This document shows, in pieces, positions 16,389 through 25,289 of a stretch of 64,000 nt of DNA. The stretch is from Halodurantibacterium daqingensis (GTDB lineage Bacteria > Pseudomonadota > Alphaproteobacteria > Rhodobacterales > Rhodobacteraceae). The notes under the pieces were generated by a model that was given only the letters and a program-made list of their open reading frames with translations, did no database searches and had not been told where the DNA came from. Where the stretch lies: contig NZ_JBHTFQ010000001.1 in the NCBI RefSeq assembly GCF_042666235.1, positions 558,001-622,000 of the forward strand, given 5' to 3'. Each line of letters opens with the position of its first letter. The first letter of the stretch is position 1. The translations under genes were made by a program, and so were the position numbers.

Positions 16389-17469
16389 AGCGCCCCCGGG
16401 GCAGGGAAAACGCGCGCTGATTACCGGTGTCACCGGTCAGGATGGGGCCTATCTGGCCGAGCTGCTGCTGCAGAAGGGTTATGAGGTTCACGGCGTCAAG
16501 CGGCGTGCTTCGTCGTTCAACTCGGCCAGGATCGACCATCTTTATCAGGATCCGCACGAACCCGATGTGCGGTTTCGCCTGCATTACGGCGACATGACCG
16601 ACAGCACCAACCTGATCCGGCTGGTGCAGGAGGTGCAGCCGCACGAGATCTATAACCTTGCCGCGCAGTCCCATGTCCAGGTGTCGTTCGAGACGCCGGA
16701 ATATACCGCCAATGCCGACGGGCTGGGCACGCTGCGGCTTCTGGAGGCGCTGCGGATCCTCAAGCTCGAGGGGCAGACGCGCTTCTACCAGGCCTCAACC
16801 TCCGAGCTGTACGGAATGGTGCAGGCGGTGCCGCAATGCGAAACGACGCCATTCTATCCCCGCTCGCCCTATGCGGTGGCCAAGCTTTACGCCTACTGGA
16901 TCACCGTGAACTACCGCGAAGCCTATGGCATGCACGCCTCCAACGGGATCCTGTTCAACCACGAAAGTCCCTTGCGGGGCGAAACCTTCGTGACGCGCAA
17001 GATCACCCGTGCCGTGGCGGCCATCAGCCTGGGATTTCAGGAGCGGCTTTATCTGGGCAATCTGGATGCCCGCCGCGACTGGGGACATGCGCGCGACTAT
17101 GTCGAGGGGATGTGGCGCATCGTTCAGCAGGATCAGCCCGATGACTATGTCCTGGCGACCGGCGAAAGCGAAAGCGTGCGCGCCTTTGTCGAAGCGGCCT
17201 TTGCCGTCGTGGGCATGGCGATCGAATGGCGTGGCAGCGGGGTGGAGGAACGCGGCCTTGACGCCACGACCGGGCGGGTTCTGGTGGAGGTGGATCCGCG
17301 CTATTTCCGCCCGACCGAGGTTGACCTGCTGGTCGGAGATGCAAGCAAGGCACGCAAACGGTTGGGATGGGAGCCAAGCGCGACCCTGCCATCGCTGATC
17401 GCGGAAATGGTCGCCAGTGATCTGGACGCGGTTCGGCAGGAGGCTGCGCGCCGGGACCGGTTCGAATGA
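16375..17469 (+). CDS. gmd: GDP-mannose 4,6-dehydratase
   Basis: A 364-residue extended short-chain dehydrogenase that turns GDP-D-mannose into GDP-4-keto-6-deoxymannose. Visible are the NAD(P) motif GVTGQDGAYLAELL, KRRASSFN, catalytic STSELYG and YPRSPYAVAKLYAY (Y-x3-K) and the family signature NHESPLRGETFVTRKI. Several start codons overlap the end of manC; the ATG at 16375 has GAGG six bases upstream and gives a normal family length. The stop overlaps fcl by four bases. Confidence 0.96.
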   Translation: MHVPEAPPGQGKRALITGVTGQDGAYLAELLLQKGYEVHGVKRRASSFNSARIDHLYQDPHEPDVRFRLHYGDMTDSTNLIRLVQEVQPHEIYNLAAQSHVQVSFETPEYTANADGLGTLRLLEALRILKLEGQTRFYQASTSELYGMVQAVPQCETTPFYPRSPYAVAKLYAYWITVNYREAYGMHASNGILFNHESPLRGETFVTRKITRAVAAISLGFQERLYLGNLDARRDWGHARDYVEGMWRIVQQDQPDDYVLATGESESVRAFVEAAFAVVGMAIEWRGSGVEERGLDATTGRVLVEVDPRYFRPTEVDLLVGDASKARKRLGWEPSATLPSLIAEMVASDLDAVRQEAARRDRFE

Positions 17470-18407
17470 CCTTCGATCTGACCGGCAAGCGGATCTGGGT
17501 TGCCGGGCACCGCGGCATGGTCGGGGCAGCACTGGTGCGGCGGCTGGCGCGCGAAGAGGTCACCCTGCTGACGGCGACCCGCGCGGACTGCGATCTGACC
17601 GATCCTGCGGCGGTCCGGGGCTGGATAGGCCGCGAACGTCCGCAAGTGGTTTTTCTTGCCGCCGCCCGGGTGGGGGGGATCCTTGCCAACGCGACGCGGC
17701 CTGCCGATTTTCTCTATGACAACCTGATGATCGCGGCGAACGTGATCCACGCGGCCCACGCATCAGGGGTGGAAAAGCTGTTGTTTCTCGGCTCGTCCTG
17801 CATCTATCCGCGGCTTGCGCCGCAGCCGATCCCGGAAAGCGCGCTTCTGACCGGCCCGCTTGAACCGACCAACGAAGCCTATGCGATCGCCAAGATCGCC
17901 GGCATCAAGCTGTGTGAAAGCTATCGGCGGCAGCATGGGGCGGATTTCATCTCGGCGCAGCCCACGAATCTTTATGGCCCCGGGGACAATTACGACCCGG
18001 ACAGCAGCCATGTTCTTGCGGCCCTGCTGCGGCGGTTTCACGAAGCGCTAATCTCGGGCGCAAGCGAGGTGACCATCTGGGGCAGCGGAACGCCGCTGCG
18101 CGAGTTCCTGCATGTCGATGACCTTGCCGATGCGTTGGTGTTCCTGATGCGCCACTATTCCGGCGCGGTGCCGGTGAACATCGGCTCGGGGCATGAAGTG
18201 TCGATCCGGGAACTTGCCGGGATCATCGCGCGGATCGTGGGCTGCGAGGCGCGGCTGCGGTTCGACACAAGCAGGCCTGACGGAACGCCGCGCAAGCGCC
18301 TTGATTGCAGCCTGATCGAGGGGTTGGGCTGGTCCGGGGCGCGCGGGCTTGAGGTGGGGATCGCGCAGACATATGCCGCCTGGCGGGCAAAAGAATGCGG
18401 CTGCTGA
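17466..18407 (+). CDS. fcl: GDP-L-fucose synthase
   Basis: A 313-residue epimerase/reductase that converts GDP-4-keto-6-deoxymannose to GDP-L-fucose with NADPH. Motifs: GHRGMVGAALVRRL at the N terminus, AARVGGI, SSCIYPRLAPQPIPES, the catalytic NEAYAIAKIAGIKLCE (Y-x3-K) and QPTNLYGPGDNY. Length is standard. It overlaps gmd (ATGA) and the next gene by 13 bases, so the three sugar-nucleotide genes form one translationally coupled unit. Confidence 0.96.
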   Translation: MTFDLTGKRIWVAGHRGMVGAALVRRLAREEVTLLTATRADCDLTDPAAVRGWIGRERPQVVFLAAARVGGILANATRPADFLYDNLMIAANVIHAAHASGVEKLLFLGSSCIYPRLAPQPIPESALLTGPLEPTNEAYAIAKIAGIKLCESYRRQHGADFISAQPTNLYGPGDNYDPDSSHVLAALLRRFHEALISGASEVTIWGSGTPLREFLHVDDLADALVFLMRHYSGAVPVNIGSGHEVSIRELAGIIARIVGCEARLRFDTSRPDGTPRKRLDCSLIEGLGWSGARGLEVGIAQTYAAWRAKECGC

Positions 18408-19663
18408 TCCTTGGCCTGAACTACGCGCCCGAGATGATCGGCATTGGCCGCTATACCGCCGACATGGCTGAAGGAATGGCCCGCCGGGGGCACGAGGTGC
18501 AGGTGGTCACGGCGCAGCCCTATTATCCCGGCTGGAAGGTGTTCCAGGGGTATCCCCGCTGGCGATACAGCCAAAGCGACGGCGGCGGCCTGCGCATCTT
18601 GCGCTGTCCGCTGTATGTTCCGGCGCGGCCCAGCGGCGCGCGTCGCCTGTTGCACCATGCAAGCTTCGCGGCAGCGGCCCTGCCGGCCCTTGTGGGGGCC
18701 ATCCTGCGCCGGCGGCCCGATCTGGTTCTGGTGATCGCGCCGTCGCTGATCTCGGCCCTGCCCGGGATTCTGATGGCGCGGCTGGCAGGGGCGCGGACCT
18801 GGCTGCATGTGCAGGACCTTGAGGTCGATGCGGCCTTTGCGACAGGCTTGCTTCCCGGAAACGGCTGGATCGCGCGGCTGGCGCGCGGCTATGAAGGCTG
18901 GATCCTGCGGCGCTTCGACAGGGTCAGCACCATCTCCGTGCCCATGTTGCATCGGTTGCAGGCCAAGGGTGTGGCGCCGGATCGGCTGCGAGAGCTTCGG
19001 AACTGGGCAGATCTTGCAACTGTCACACCTCAGCCCCGCGACCAGAGCCTTGCGCAGTCGCTGGGGGTCGGAACCCGGTACGTGGCGCTCTACTCTGGCA
19101 ACATCGCCAACAAGCAGGGGCTGGAGCTCCTTGCCGATGCGGCGCAGCGGCTTGGCGACTGCGTGGATCTGACCTTCTTGGTCTGCGGCGACGGCCCCTT
19201 CCTGCCCCGGTTGAAGCACCTGTGCCAAGGTCTGAACGTCGTGTTCCAGCCGCTGCAGCCGAAGGATCGTCTGGGGGTCCTGTTGTCGCTGGCAACGGTG
19301 CATCTGCTGCCGCAAAGCGCGGGCGCTGCCGATCTTGTGCTGCCTTCGAAGCTGACCAACATGCTGGCTTCGGGCCGGCCGGTGGTGGCAACGGCTGCGC
19401 CCGGAACTGCCCTTGCCTCCGAGGTGAGCGGCTGTGGCCTTCTTGCCGCGCCCGGAGACCCGGAGGGCTTTGCGCAGGCCATACGCGATCTGGTCATGGA
19501 TCCAGCGCTCTGCGCCCGGCTGGGCAAGGCGGCGCGTGCCCGAGCCGAGGAGCGCTGGGATGGTGTGCGCCTTCTGGACAGCTTCGAAGCGGATGCCGAA
19601 GCGCTTCTTGCCCAACATGCGCCAGAGGCGGGAGGGCGGTCGTGGCAGGGCCAGGGGCACTGA
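18395..19663 (+). CDS. WcaI-like glycosyltransferase (GT4)
   Basis: A 422-residue retaining glycosyltransferase resembling WcaI of the colanic acid pathway. The N-terminal domain carries LGLNYAPEMIGIGRYTADMAEGMARRGHEV and QPYYPGWK, and the central TWLHVQDLEVDAAFATGLL is a WcaI hallmark. The GT-B C-terminal half has ALYSGNIANKQGLELL, VCGDGPF and VLPSKLTNMLASGRPVVA. WcaI probably adds fucose to the growing repeat unit on undecaprenyl diphosphate at the inner face of the membrane. It directly follows the fucose-donor genes. Confidence 0.87.
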   Translation: MRLLILGLNYAPEMIGIGRYTADMAEGMARRGHEVQVVTAQPYYPGWKVFQGYPRWRYSQSDGGGLRILRCPLYVPARPSGARRLLHHASFAAAALPALVGAILRRRPDLVLVIAPSLISALPGILMARLAGARTWLHVQDLEVDAAFATGLLPGNGWIARLARGYEGWILRRFDRVSTISVPMLHRLQAKGVAPDRLRELRNWADLATVTPQPRDQSLAQSLGVGTRYVALYSGNIANKQGLELLADAAQRLGDCVDLTFLVCGDGPFLPRLKHLCQGLNVVFQPLQPKDRLGVLLSLATVHLLPQSAGAADLVLPSKLTNMLASGRPVVATAAPGTALASEVSGCGLLAAPGDPEGFAQAIRDLVMDPALCARLGKAARARAEERWDGVRLLDSFEADAEALLAQHAPEAGGRSWQGQGH

Positions 19664-21084
19664 CAATCGCCTGTGGCCTTCTGGTCGCATGGCACATCGG
19701 GCTCGGCTCTGATCCGTTCATGCTGGCAGTGATGGCCCTGATCTCGATGCTCGGGTTCTATCGGCTGGTGGCGGGGCGACTGTGGTTCGGTGATCTGCTG
19801 GTGGCGGGGGGCGCGCTATACTCCGGGTTCCTGCCCCTGATCATCAAGGGCGCGCTGGGACAGCCGCTGCAAACGAACCTGCACCACCCGCAGGAAGCCG
19901 CGGGCGTCATGCTGTCGGGTTTTCTGGTGCTCTGGTGCCTGGCGGCTGCGGCGCGGACTGTCGCGCGTGGCCGTGCCCGGTTTCCCTTGACGGATTGTTA
20001 CGAAAACCCCGAGCTGCAGGGCCGCCTGTTCCTGCCGCTGCTCGGGTCGGGGCTTCTGATTCTTGGCCTTCATGTGGCGCTGAGGCCCAGAATGGTTGAC
20101 GCGGTGCTGCAGCAGGGGCCGGGGTTTGGCGGCTTTGGCAGCTTTACCTTCCTGCTGATCCTTGCCCTGGCGCTTGGGGTGTCGCGGACGATGCGCGGGC
20201 AGGGCGGGCGGGCGGTGCTGGCTGCGGCGGGGGCCGCGTTGTTGCTGATGGCGCTTGCCAGCAACACGCGGCGCGAATTCGCGGAATTCGTGCTGGTTCT
20301 TGCGGCGGGGCTGTTGATCTATCGCCAGCGTCCCGGCTTGCCAATGGCGATTGGCGCTGCGGTGGCCGGGGCGGTTCTTCTGCTTTATGTGGCGCCGCTG
20401 ATTCATCTGATGCGCGGGCAGACCGCCGGGCTGGGCCTCGTCGGTCGGCTGGAGCTTGCCTTTAACATCCTTGTGGACCATCGGTTCAGCCCCGGCGCCC
20501 TGCGGCTGGCCGAGGCCCAGTTCCTGACAGGCTTTGGCTATGCCTGGTCGGAAAACGGCAGCTATATCTGGCCCAGCACCCGCAGCCTTGACCGTTTCAT
20601 GCTGATCCTGCCCATTGATCAGGTGCTGCGGGGATTGGCGCAGAACGGGCCGATCGGCCTGACGCCTTTTCTGCGGGAAATCGCGGAAGGGGTTCTGCCT
20701 TCGCTCTTCATCCAGAAAACCAACGCGGTCGGCGCGGATCTGGTCGCCTGGGAACACGGGATCCGGCAATACGGAAACGCGGCCCGGCCGGTCATCGGCT
20801 TTACCGCCAGCGCGCTGGCGGCGGCGGGGATGTGGGGCGTGGTGCTGCTGCCGGTTCTGATCGCCTTTCCGCTGATGCTGACCGGTAACCTGATCTTCGG
20901 GCCGCTTGCGCATCGGGCGATCGGCATCTTCCTGTTGGCCCAAGGATGGATCCTGCCAGAGATGACCTTTGATGCCCTGGCGGTTTTTGCGTTGCGCCCG
21001 TTCGTGTTGATGCTGATCGTCCTGTGGCTTCTGGCGCGGCGTGGCCCCCAGAGGCTTCGGGTCCCGCAAAGCGCCGGGGCGTGA
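19642..21084 (+). CDS. Wzy-like polysaccharide polymerase, integral membrane protein
   Basis: A 480-residue protein with about a dozen hydrophobic segments and little sequence conservation, as expected of O-antigen/exopolysaccharide polymerases. A large polar loop in the second half (LTGFGYAWSENGSYIWPSTR to IRQYGNAARPVIGFT) would be periplasmic and is where Wzy enzymes bind their substrate. Assignment rests on topology and on position among sugar and flippase genes, not on a clear motif. A GTG start at 19642 follows GGGAGG and overlaps the WcaI-like gene by 22 bases; the frame is open upstream but only as a shadow of that gene. Confidence 0.68.
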   Translation: MAGPGALTIACGLLVAWHIGLGSDPFMLAVMALISMLGFYRLVAGRLWFGDLLVAGGALYSGFLPLIIKGALGQPLQTNLHHPQEAAGVMLSGFLVLWCLAAAARTVARGRARFPLTDCYENPELQGRLFLPLLGSGLLILGLHVALRPRMVDAVLQQGPGFGGFGSFTFLLILALALGVSRTMRGQGGRAVLAAAGAALLLMALASNTRREFAEFVLVLAAGLLIYRQRPGLPMAIGAAVAGAVLLLYVAPLIHLMRGQTAGLGLVGRLELAFNILVDHRFSPGALRLAEAQFLTGFGYAWSENGSYIWPSTRSLDRFMLILPIDQVLRGLAQNGPIGLTPFLREIAEGVLPSLFIQKTNAVGADLVAWEHGIRQYGNAARPVIGFTASALAAAGMWGVVLLPVLIAFPLMLTGNLIFGPLAHRAIGIFLLAQGWILPEMTFDALAVFALRPFVLMLIVLWLLARRGPQRLRVPQSAGA

Positions 21085-21085
21085 A

Positions 21086-23434
21086 ATGGGCGCGCTTGGC
21101 CGCAACATGACCGCGCAGGGGTACAGCCAGGGGGTCACGCTTGCCGTTCAACTGGGCAGCGTGCCGCTGCTGATCGGGGCCTGGGGGCTTGAGCGTTATG
21201 GCGTCTGGTTGCTGCTGACGGCAGTGCCCGCCTACCTTGCCTTCTGCGACTTCGGGTTCACCTTCGTCGCCAAGAACGAGATGTCGATGCAGGTTGCCCG
21301 CGGAGACCGCGACGGGGCGCAGCGCGTCTATCAAAGCGTTTTCCTGCTGCTTCTGCTGGTGTCCGGGGCGCTGCTGGCGGCGCTTCTGCCGCTGGTCTGG
21401 TTGTTGCCGCTTGCCGCCCTGTTCAACCTGGGCGCAGACTCCGAAGCCACGGCCCGGCAGGTTCTGACGCTTCAGATCGGCGGGGTGTTGCTTTACCAGT
21501 TCTTCCTTCTGTCCTGCGCCGGATTGCGCTGCGAAGGGCGTGCGGCAACCGAAGCGGGCCTTGCCGCCACGGCACGGCTGGCCGAGGCGGCGGCGGTTCT
21601 GACGGCGGCGCTGACCGGGGCGGGGCTTGTCCCGGCGGCAGTTGCGGGCTTTCTTGCCCGCGTGGGCGCTCTGGTGGTGACACGGCTTTGGCTCCGGCAG
21701 GTGGCGCCTTGGCTTCGGCTGGGGGTCCGTCAGGCGCAGGCCGAACAGTTGCGCGCCCTTGCCGGCCCTTCGCTGAGCTATATGGCGGTGCCGCTGGGGC
21801 ATGCGCTTCTGCTGCACGCCCCGGTGATCCTGCTGGGGGCAGTGGCCCAGCCCGCGGTGATTGCGCTTTATTCGGTGACCCGGACCGTCGCGCGGCTGGG
21901 AATCGCCGGGGGCAACATGCTGGTGCAGGCCTTCACACCCGAATACAGCCGCGCCTTCGGGCAAAGGGATGCAGCGCGCTTTCAGACGCTGACGCGGCGG
22001 CACCTGCAGGCCGCCTTTGCCGGGACCGCGCTCTATCTTTTCCTTGCGCCGGTGGTGCTTCCGGCGGGCGTGGCCTATCTGTCGCGGGGCACGCTTGTTG
22101 CCGAGCCGTGGCTTGCCGGCCTTCTGGTTGCGGCGGTGGTGGCCGAGATCGGCTGGACGACCGCCTTTTCAGCAGTGGCGGCCGTCAACGCCCATCGTCA
22201 TGTTGCGCGGTGGTTTCTGACCGCGGCACTGCTGGCGATGGCCATCGCCGTCGTTGATCCGCAGCCCGTCCGACTGGCCCTGCTGGTTCTGGTGGCGCAT
22301 ATGGCCACCGTCCTTCCGGCGGTTGTTGCGTTGCGCAGCACGGGCCGCGGGCTGACGCCTGACCGAGGGTTGCGGATCCTGTTCCTTGCCCTTTCGACCT
22401 ATTCCGGAACCGGCGGTCTGCAACGCTTCAACCAGAGACTGGTCACCAGCCTGATGCGTCAGGCCGAAGCCGAGGCCTGGCATCTGCGCCTGTTTCTGCG
22501 TGGCGACAGGGCAGAGGACATCCCCCCGCATCTGCGCCCCCTGGCGCGGACCCTGCGTCCGGGCACGCTCCTGACCTTCCTTGCCTGCGCGGCAAAAAGC
22601 GATGTGCTTCTGATCGGTCATGTCAACCTTCTGCCGCTGGCCTGGCTTGCCAAGCGCCTGCGCCCGGGTCTTCGGCTGGTTCTGTTCGCCCACGGCGTCG
22701 AGGTCTGGGGCGAACCCGCCTTTCGCCGCCGGCGCTTCGGCGAAGGCCTCATGCTGCGCAGCGTGACCCATATTGCGGCCGTAAGCCACCACACCGCTGG
22801 GCGCATGGCCCAGGCCTATGGGCTGGCGCCGGGCCGGTTCCGGATCTTCCCCAATACGATCGATCTGCCTGATGTCCCGAGGCCGGAAAAGGAAGGCCGC
22901 GACGGCTTCCTGACGGTGACGCGGCTGGGCGCGCATGATCGGGAAAAACACGTGGATCAGGTGCTGCGCGCTCTGGCGCTTCTGCCCGAGGGAAAGCTGG
23001 AGATCGTCGGCGACGGCCCGCTTCGGCCCGGGCTTGAACGGCTGGCGCAGGATCTCGGACTATCGGCGCGGGTGTGTTTTCATGGCCGCGTCCCCGACGC
23101 GCGGCTCGCCGAGCTTTACGATGCGGCACAGGCCTTCGTTCTGCCGTCCAGCAAGGAAGGCTTCGGGATCGTCTATCTCGAGGCCTGGGCGCATGGCCTG
23201 CCGGTGATCTGCAGCAACGCCGGCGCGGCACCCGAGATCGTGCACGATGGTCGCGACGGGCTGATCGTCGACCCGGCAGATACCGCACAGCTCGCTGCCT
23301 GCATGAGGCGGCTGGCGCAGGATCACGCCTGCGCGCGGCGCCTGGCCCATGCCGGTCTGAGGAAGATCCGCGGCACCTATCTGGGCGAGAATCTGGACAA
23401 GAATCTGCGACAGCTTCTGAAGGAGGGCGGATGA
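21086..23434 (+). CDS. Wzx-type flippase fused to a GT4 glycosyltransferase
   Basis: One uninterrupted frame of 782 residues. Residues 1 to about 425 form a polytopic membrane protein of the polysaccharide-exporter (Wzx/MVF) kind: QGVTLAVQLGSVPLLIGAWG, GLERYGVWLL, CDFGFTFVAKNEMS and ITALYSVTRTVARLGIAGG-like helices. From about 430 a complete GT-B glycosyltransferase follows: ILFLALSTYSGTGGLQRFNQ, LFAHGVEVWGEPAF, TVTRLGAHDREKHVD, VGDGPL and the GT4 E-x7-E motif KEGFGIVYLEAWAHG near residue 690-700. Normally these are separate genes. The ATG at 21086 lies one base after the previous stop. A TTG at 22370 could permit internal initiation of the second half. Confidence 0.82.
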   Translation: MGALGRNMTAQGYSQGVTLAVQLGSVPLLIGAWGLERYGVWLLLTAVPAYLAFCDFGFTFVAKNEMSMQVARGDRDGAQRVYQSVFLLLLLVSGALLAALLPLVWLLPLAALFNLGADSEATARQVLTLQIGGVLLYQFFLLSCAGLRCEGRAATEAGLAATARLAEAAAVLTAALTGAGLVPAAVAGFLARVGALVVTRLWLRQVAPWLRLGVRQAQAEQLRALAGPSLSYMAVPLGHALLLHAPVILLGAVAQPAVIALYSVTRTVARLGIAGGNMLVQAFTPEYSRAFGQRDAARFQTLTRRHLQAAFAGTALYLFLAPVVLPAGVAYLSRGTLVAEPWLAGLLVAAVVAEIGWTTAFSAVAAVNAHRHVARWFLTAALLAMAIAVVDPQPVRLALLVLVAHMATVLPAVVALRSTGRGLTPDRGLRILFLALSTYSGTGGLQRFNQRLVTSLMRQAEAEAWHLRLFLRGDRAEDIPPHLRPLARTLRPGTLLTFLACAAKSDVLLIGHVNLLPLAWLAKRLRPGLRLVLFAHGVEVWGEPAFRRRRFGEGLMLRSVTHIAAVSHHTAGRMAQAYGLAPGRFRIFPNTIDLPDVPRPEKEGRDGFLTVTRLGAHDREKHVDQVLRALALLPEGKLEIVGDGPLRPGLERLAQDLGLSARVCFHGRVPDARLAELYDAAQAFVLPSSKEGFGIVYLEAWAHGLPVICSNAGAAPEIVHDGRDGLIVDPADTAQLAACMRRLAQDHACARRLAHAGLRKIRGTYLGENLDKNLRQLLKEGG

Positions 23435-24576
23435 AACTTCTGCGCATCATTGCCAGCATGGATCCACGGCAGGGCGGCCCGGTGGAGGGGCTTTGCCGCA
23501 GTACCGAAAGGCTGACGGCGCTGAGCCACGAAACCGAGGTGATCTGCCTTGATCCGCCCGGTGTCTTTGCCGGCCCTTCTGCGGTTCCGGTGCATGGCAT
23601 GGGGCCGGTGGCGCGCAAATACGGATACACTCGCTCCGTGGGGCGCTGGATCGCGATGAATGCCGGACGGTTCGACGTTGCGGTGGTGCACGGGCTTTGG
23701 AACCATGCCTCGGTGGGCGGGGGCGCAGCGGTGATCCAGGCGGGGCTGCCGCATGTCGTCTTTCCGCACGGGATGATGGACCCGTGGTTCAGACGCGCCC
23801 ACCCGGCCAAGCATCTTGCCAAACAGGTGTTATGGTGGGCGGGGCAGGGGCGGGTTCTGGCGCGGGCTCATGCGGTCCTGTTCACCTCGGAACAGGAACG
23901 TCTGGATGCAGAGGGGGTGTTTCTCGGCCCGGGATATCCGGCGCAGGTGATTCCCTATGGCGCGGCGGGGCCAACGGCACGGCCGTCTGCGGGGGTGCGG
24001 CTTCGCAGGCGTCTTCCCGCGCTGGGCCGGTATCTGCTGTTCATGGGGCGCGTGCATTCCAAGAAAGGTTGCGATCTTCTGCTCCAGGGTTTTGCGCGTG
24101 CAGGTGCAGGGCTGGAGCTTGTGATGGCCGGCCCCGAAGGCGAGGCCGGATTGATTCGGAAGTTGCAGCAGCAGGCCACAGCACTGGGCCTTGCAGGGCG
24201 CGTGCATTGGCCCGGGATGCTGACTGGTGAGGACAAGTGGGATGCCCTGGCCGGGGCCGAAGCGTTCATCCTGCCCTCGCATCAGGAAAACTTCGGAATC
24301 GCTGTGGCCGAGGCGCTGGCCTGTGGCACACCTGTCCTTCTGTCGGACAAGGTGAATATCTGGCGCGAGATCGTGGCCGATGCGGCAGGCCTTGTCGCGC
24401 CGGATACCGCCGCTGGTGTGGAGCAGTTGCTGGAAAGGTGGCGCGCGCTGGAACCTGACGCCCGAAATGGCATGCGACACGCTGCGCGCCAAAGCCATGC
24501 GCGCCGGTTTCACATCCATCGCGCAGCCGATGCCCTGGCCGAGGTGCTGGCGGAAGCGGCGGAGGTGCGGGCATGA
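23431..24576 (+). CDS. GT4 family glycosyltransferase
   Basis: A 381-residue GT-B enzyme: LLRIIASMDPRQGGPVEGLCRS near the N terminus, LWNHASVGGGAAVI and PHGMMDPWFRRAHPAKHL in the acceptor half, then LFMGRVHSKKGCDLLLQGFA, VMAGPEGE and the E-x7-E motif HQENFGIAVAEALACG. The MDP-x3-GGP start and PHGM-x-D-PW motif are shared with WcaC/AmsD-like transferases of fucose-containing polysaccharides. AGGAGG precedes the ATG, which overlaps the fusion gene's stop by four bases. Sugar specificity cannot be read from sequence. Confidence 0.88.
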   Translation: MKLLRIIASMDPRQGGPVEGLCRSTERLTALSHETEVICLDPPGVFAGPSAVPVHGMGPVARKYGYTRSVGRWIAMNAGRFDVAVVHGLWNHASVGGGAAVIQAGLPHVVFPHGMMDPWFRRAHPAKHLAKQVLWWAGQGRVLARAHAVLFTSEQERLDAEGVFLGPGYPAQVIPYGAAGPTARPSAGVRLRRRLPALGRYLLFMGRVHSKKGCDLLLQGFARAGAGLELVMAGPEGEAGLIRKLQQQATALGLAGRVHWPGMLTGEDKWDALAGAEAFILPSHQENFGIAVAEALACGTPVLLSDKVNIWREIVADAAGLVAPDTAAGVEQLLERWRALEPDARNGMRHAARQSHARRFHIHRAADALAEVLAEAAEVRA

Positions 24577-25163
24577 CCCAGGGGCTGCGCAATGCTGGCA
24601 CGGGCGTGTTTGGCGGCGTGCCGACCTTCACCTTGCGGCACAGGCTGTCGCGCGCGTTGTTCCAGCTTGTGTGGATGCTGTGCGCCCGCTGGACGCCGCC
24701 GCCGGCATGGCGCTGGCGCCGCCTGATTCTGCGCGCCTTCGGCGCAGAGATGGCGCCGGATGCAGTGGTTTATGCTTCGGCGCGGATCTGGTTGCCGCGC
24801 AACCTGTCGATGGGGGCGAAATCGGTGATCGGGCCGCGCTGCACGATCTATTGCATGGACCGTATCGAGATCGGGAGGCGTGCCGTCATCTCGCAAGGCG
24901 CGCATCTCTGCTCTGGCAGCCACGACGTCGATGATCCCGGATTTGCGCTGGTGACACAGCCGATCCGGATAGGCGATCACGCGTGGATCTGTGCCGAGGC
25001 TTTCGTAGGCCCGGGCGTCATCGTCGGCAAGGGGGCGGTGCTGGGCGCGCGGGGCGTTGCATTTCGCGATCTGCCAGACTGGACGGTGCATGCCGGGAAC
25101 CCCGCCCGCCAGCTGCGCCGTCGAACCGGACCGAGTCGGCGCGAAAGCTTGCCAGATAATTAA
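24573..25163 (+). CDS. WcaF-like O-acetyltransferase (left-handed beta-helix)
   Basis: A 196-residue hexapeptide-repeat transferase like WcaF of colanic acid synthesis. An N-terminal helical part (RALFQLVWMLCARWTPPPAWRW) is followed by imperfect hexapeptide turns (VVYASARIWLPRNLSMGAK, TIYCMDRIEIGRRAVIS), the catalytic His region in CSGSHDVDDPGF, and IRIGDHAWICAEAFVGPGVIVG. It should transfer acetyl from acetyl-CoA to a sugar of the repeat unit. The gene overlaps its upstream neighbour by four bases. Confidence 0.9.
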   Translation: MTQGLRNAGTGVFGGVPTFTLRHRLSRALFQLVWMLCARWTPPPAWRWRRLILRAFGAEMAPDAVVYASARIWLPRNLSMGAKSVIGPRCTIYCMDRIEIGRRAVISQGAHLCSGSHDVDDPGFALVTQPIRIGDHAWICAEAFVGPGVIVGKGAVLGARGVAFRDLPDWTVHAGNPARQLRRRTGPSRRESLPDN

Positions 25164-25289
25164 CAACCCATGCGGTGGCACAAGCGCCCGTTAGTGGTTC
25201 TGCGTCAGATTGGGCGCCATGGCCGGGCTGGAGACGGGGCGCAAACTGCCTCTGGCCGGGCGAAGTTCCCCATCGACCGGAGGTCCCTC

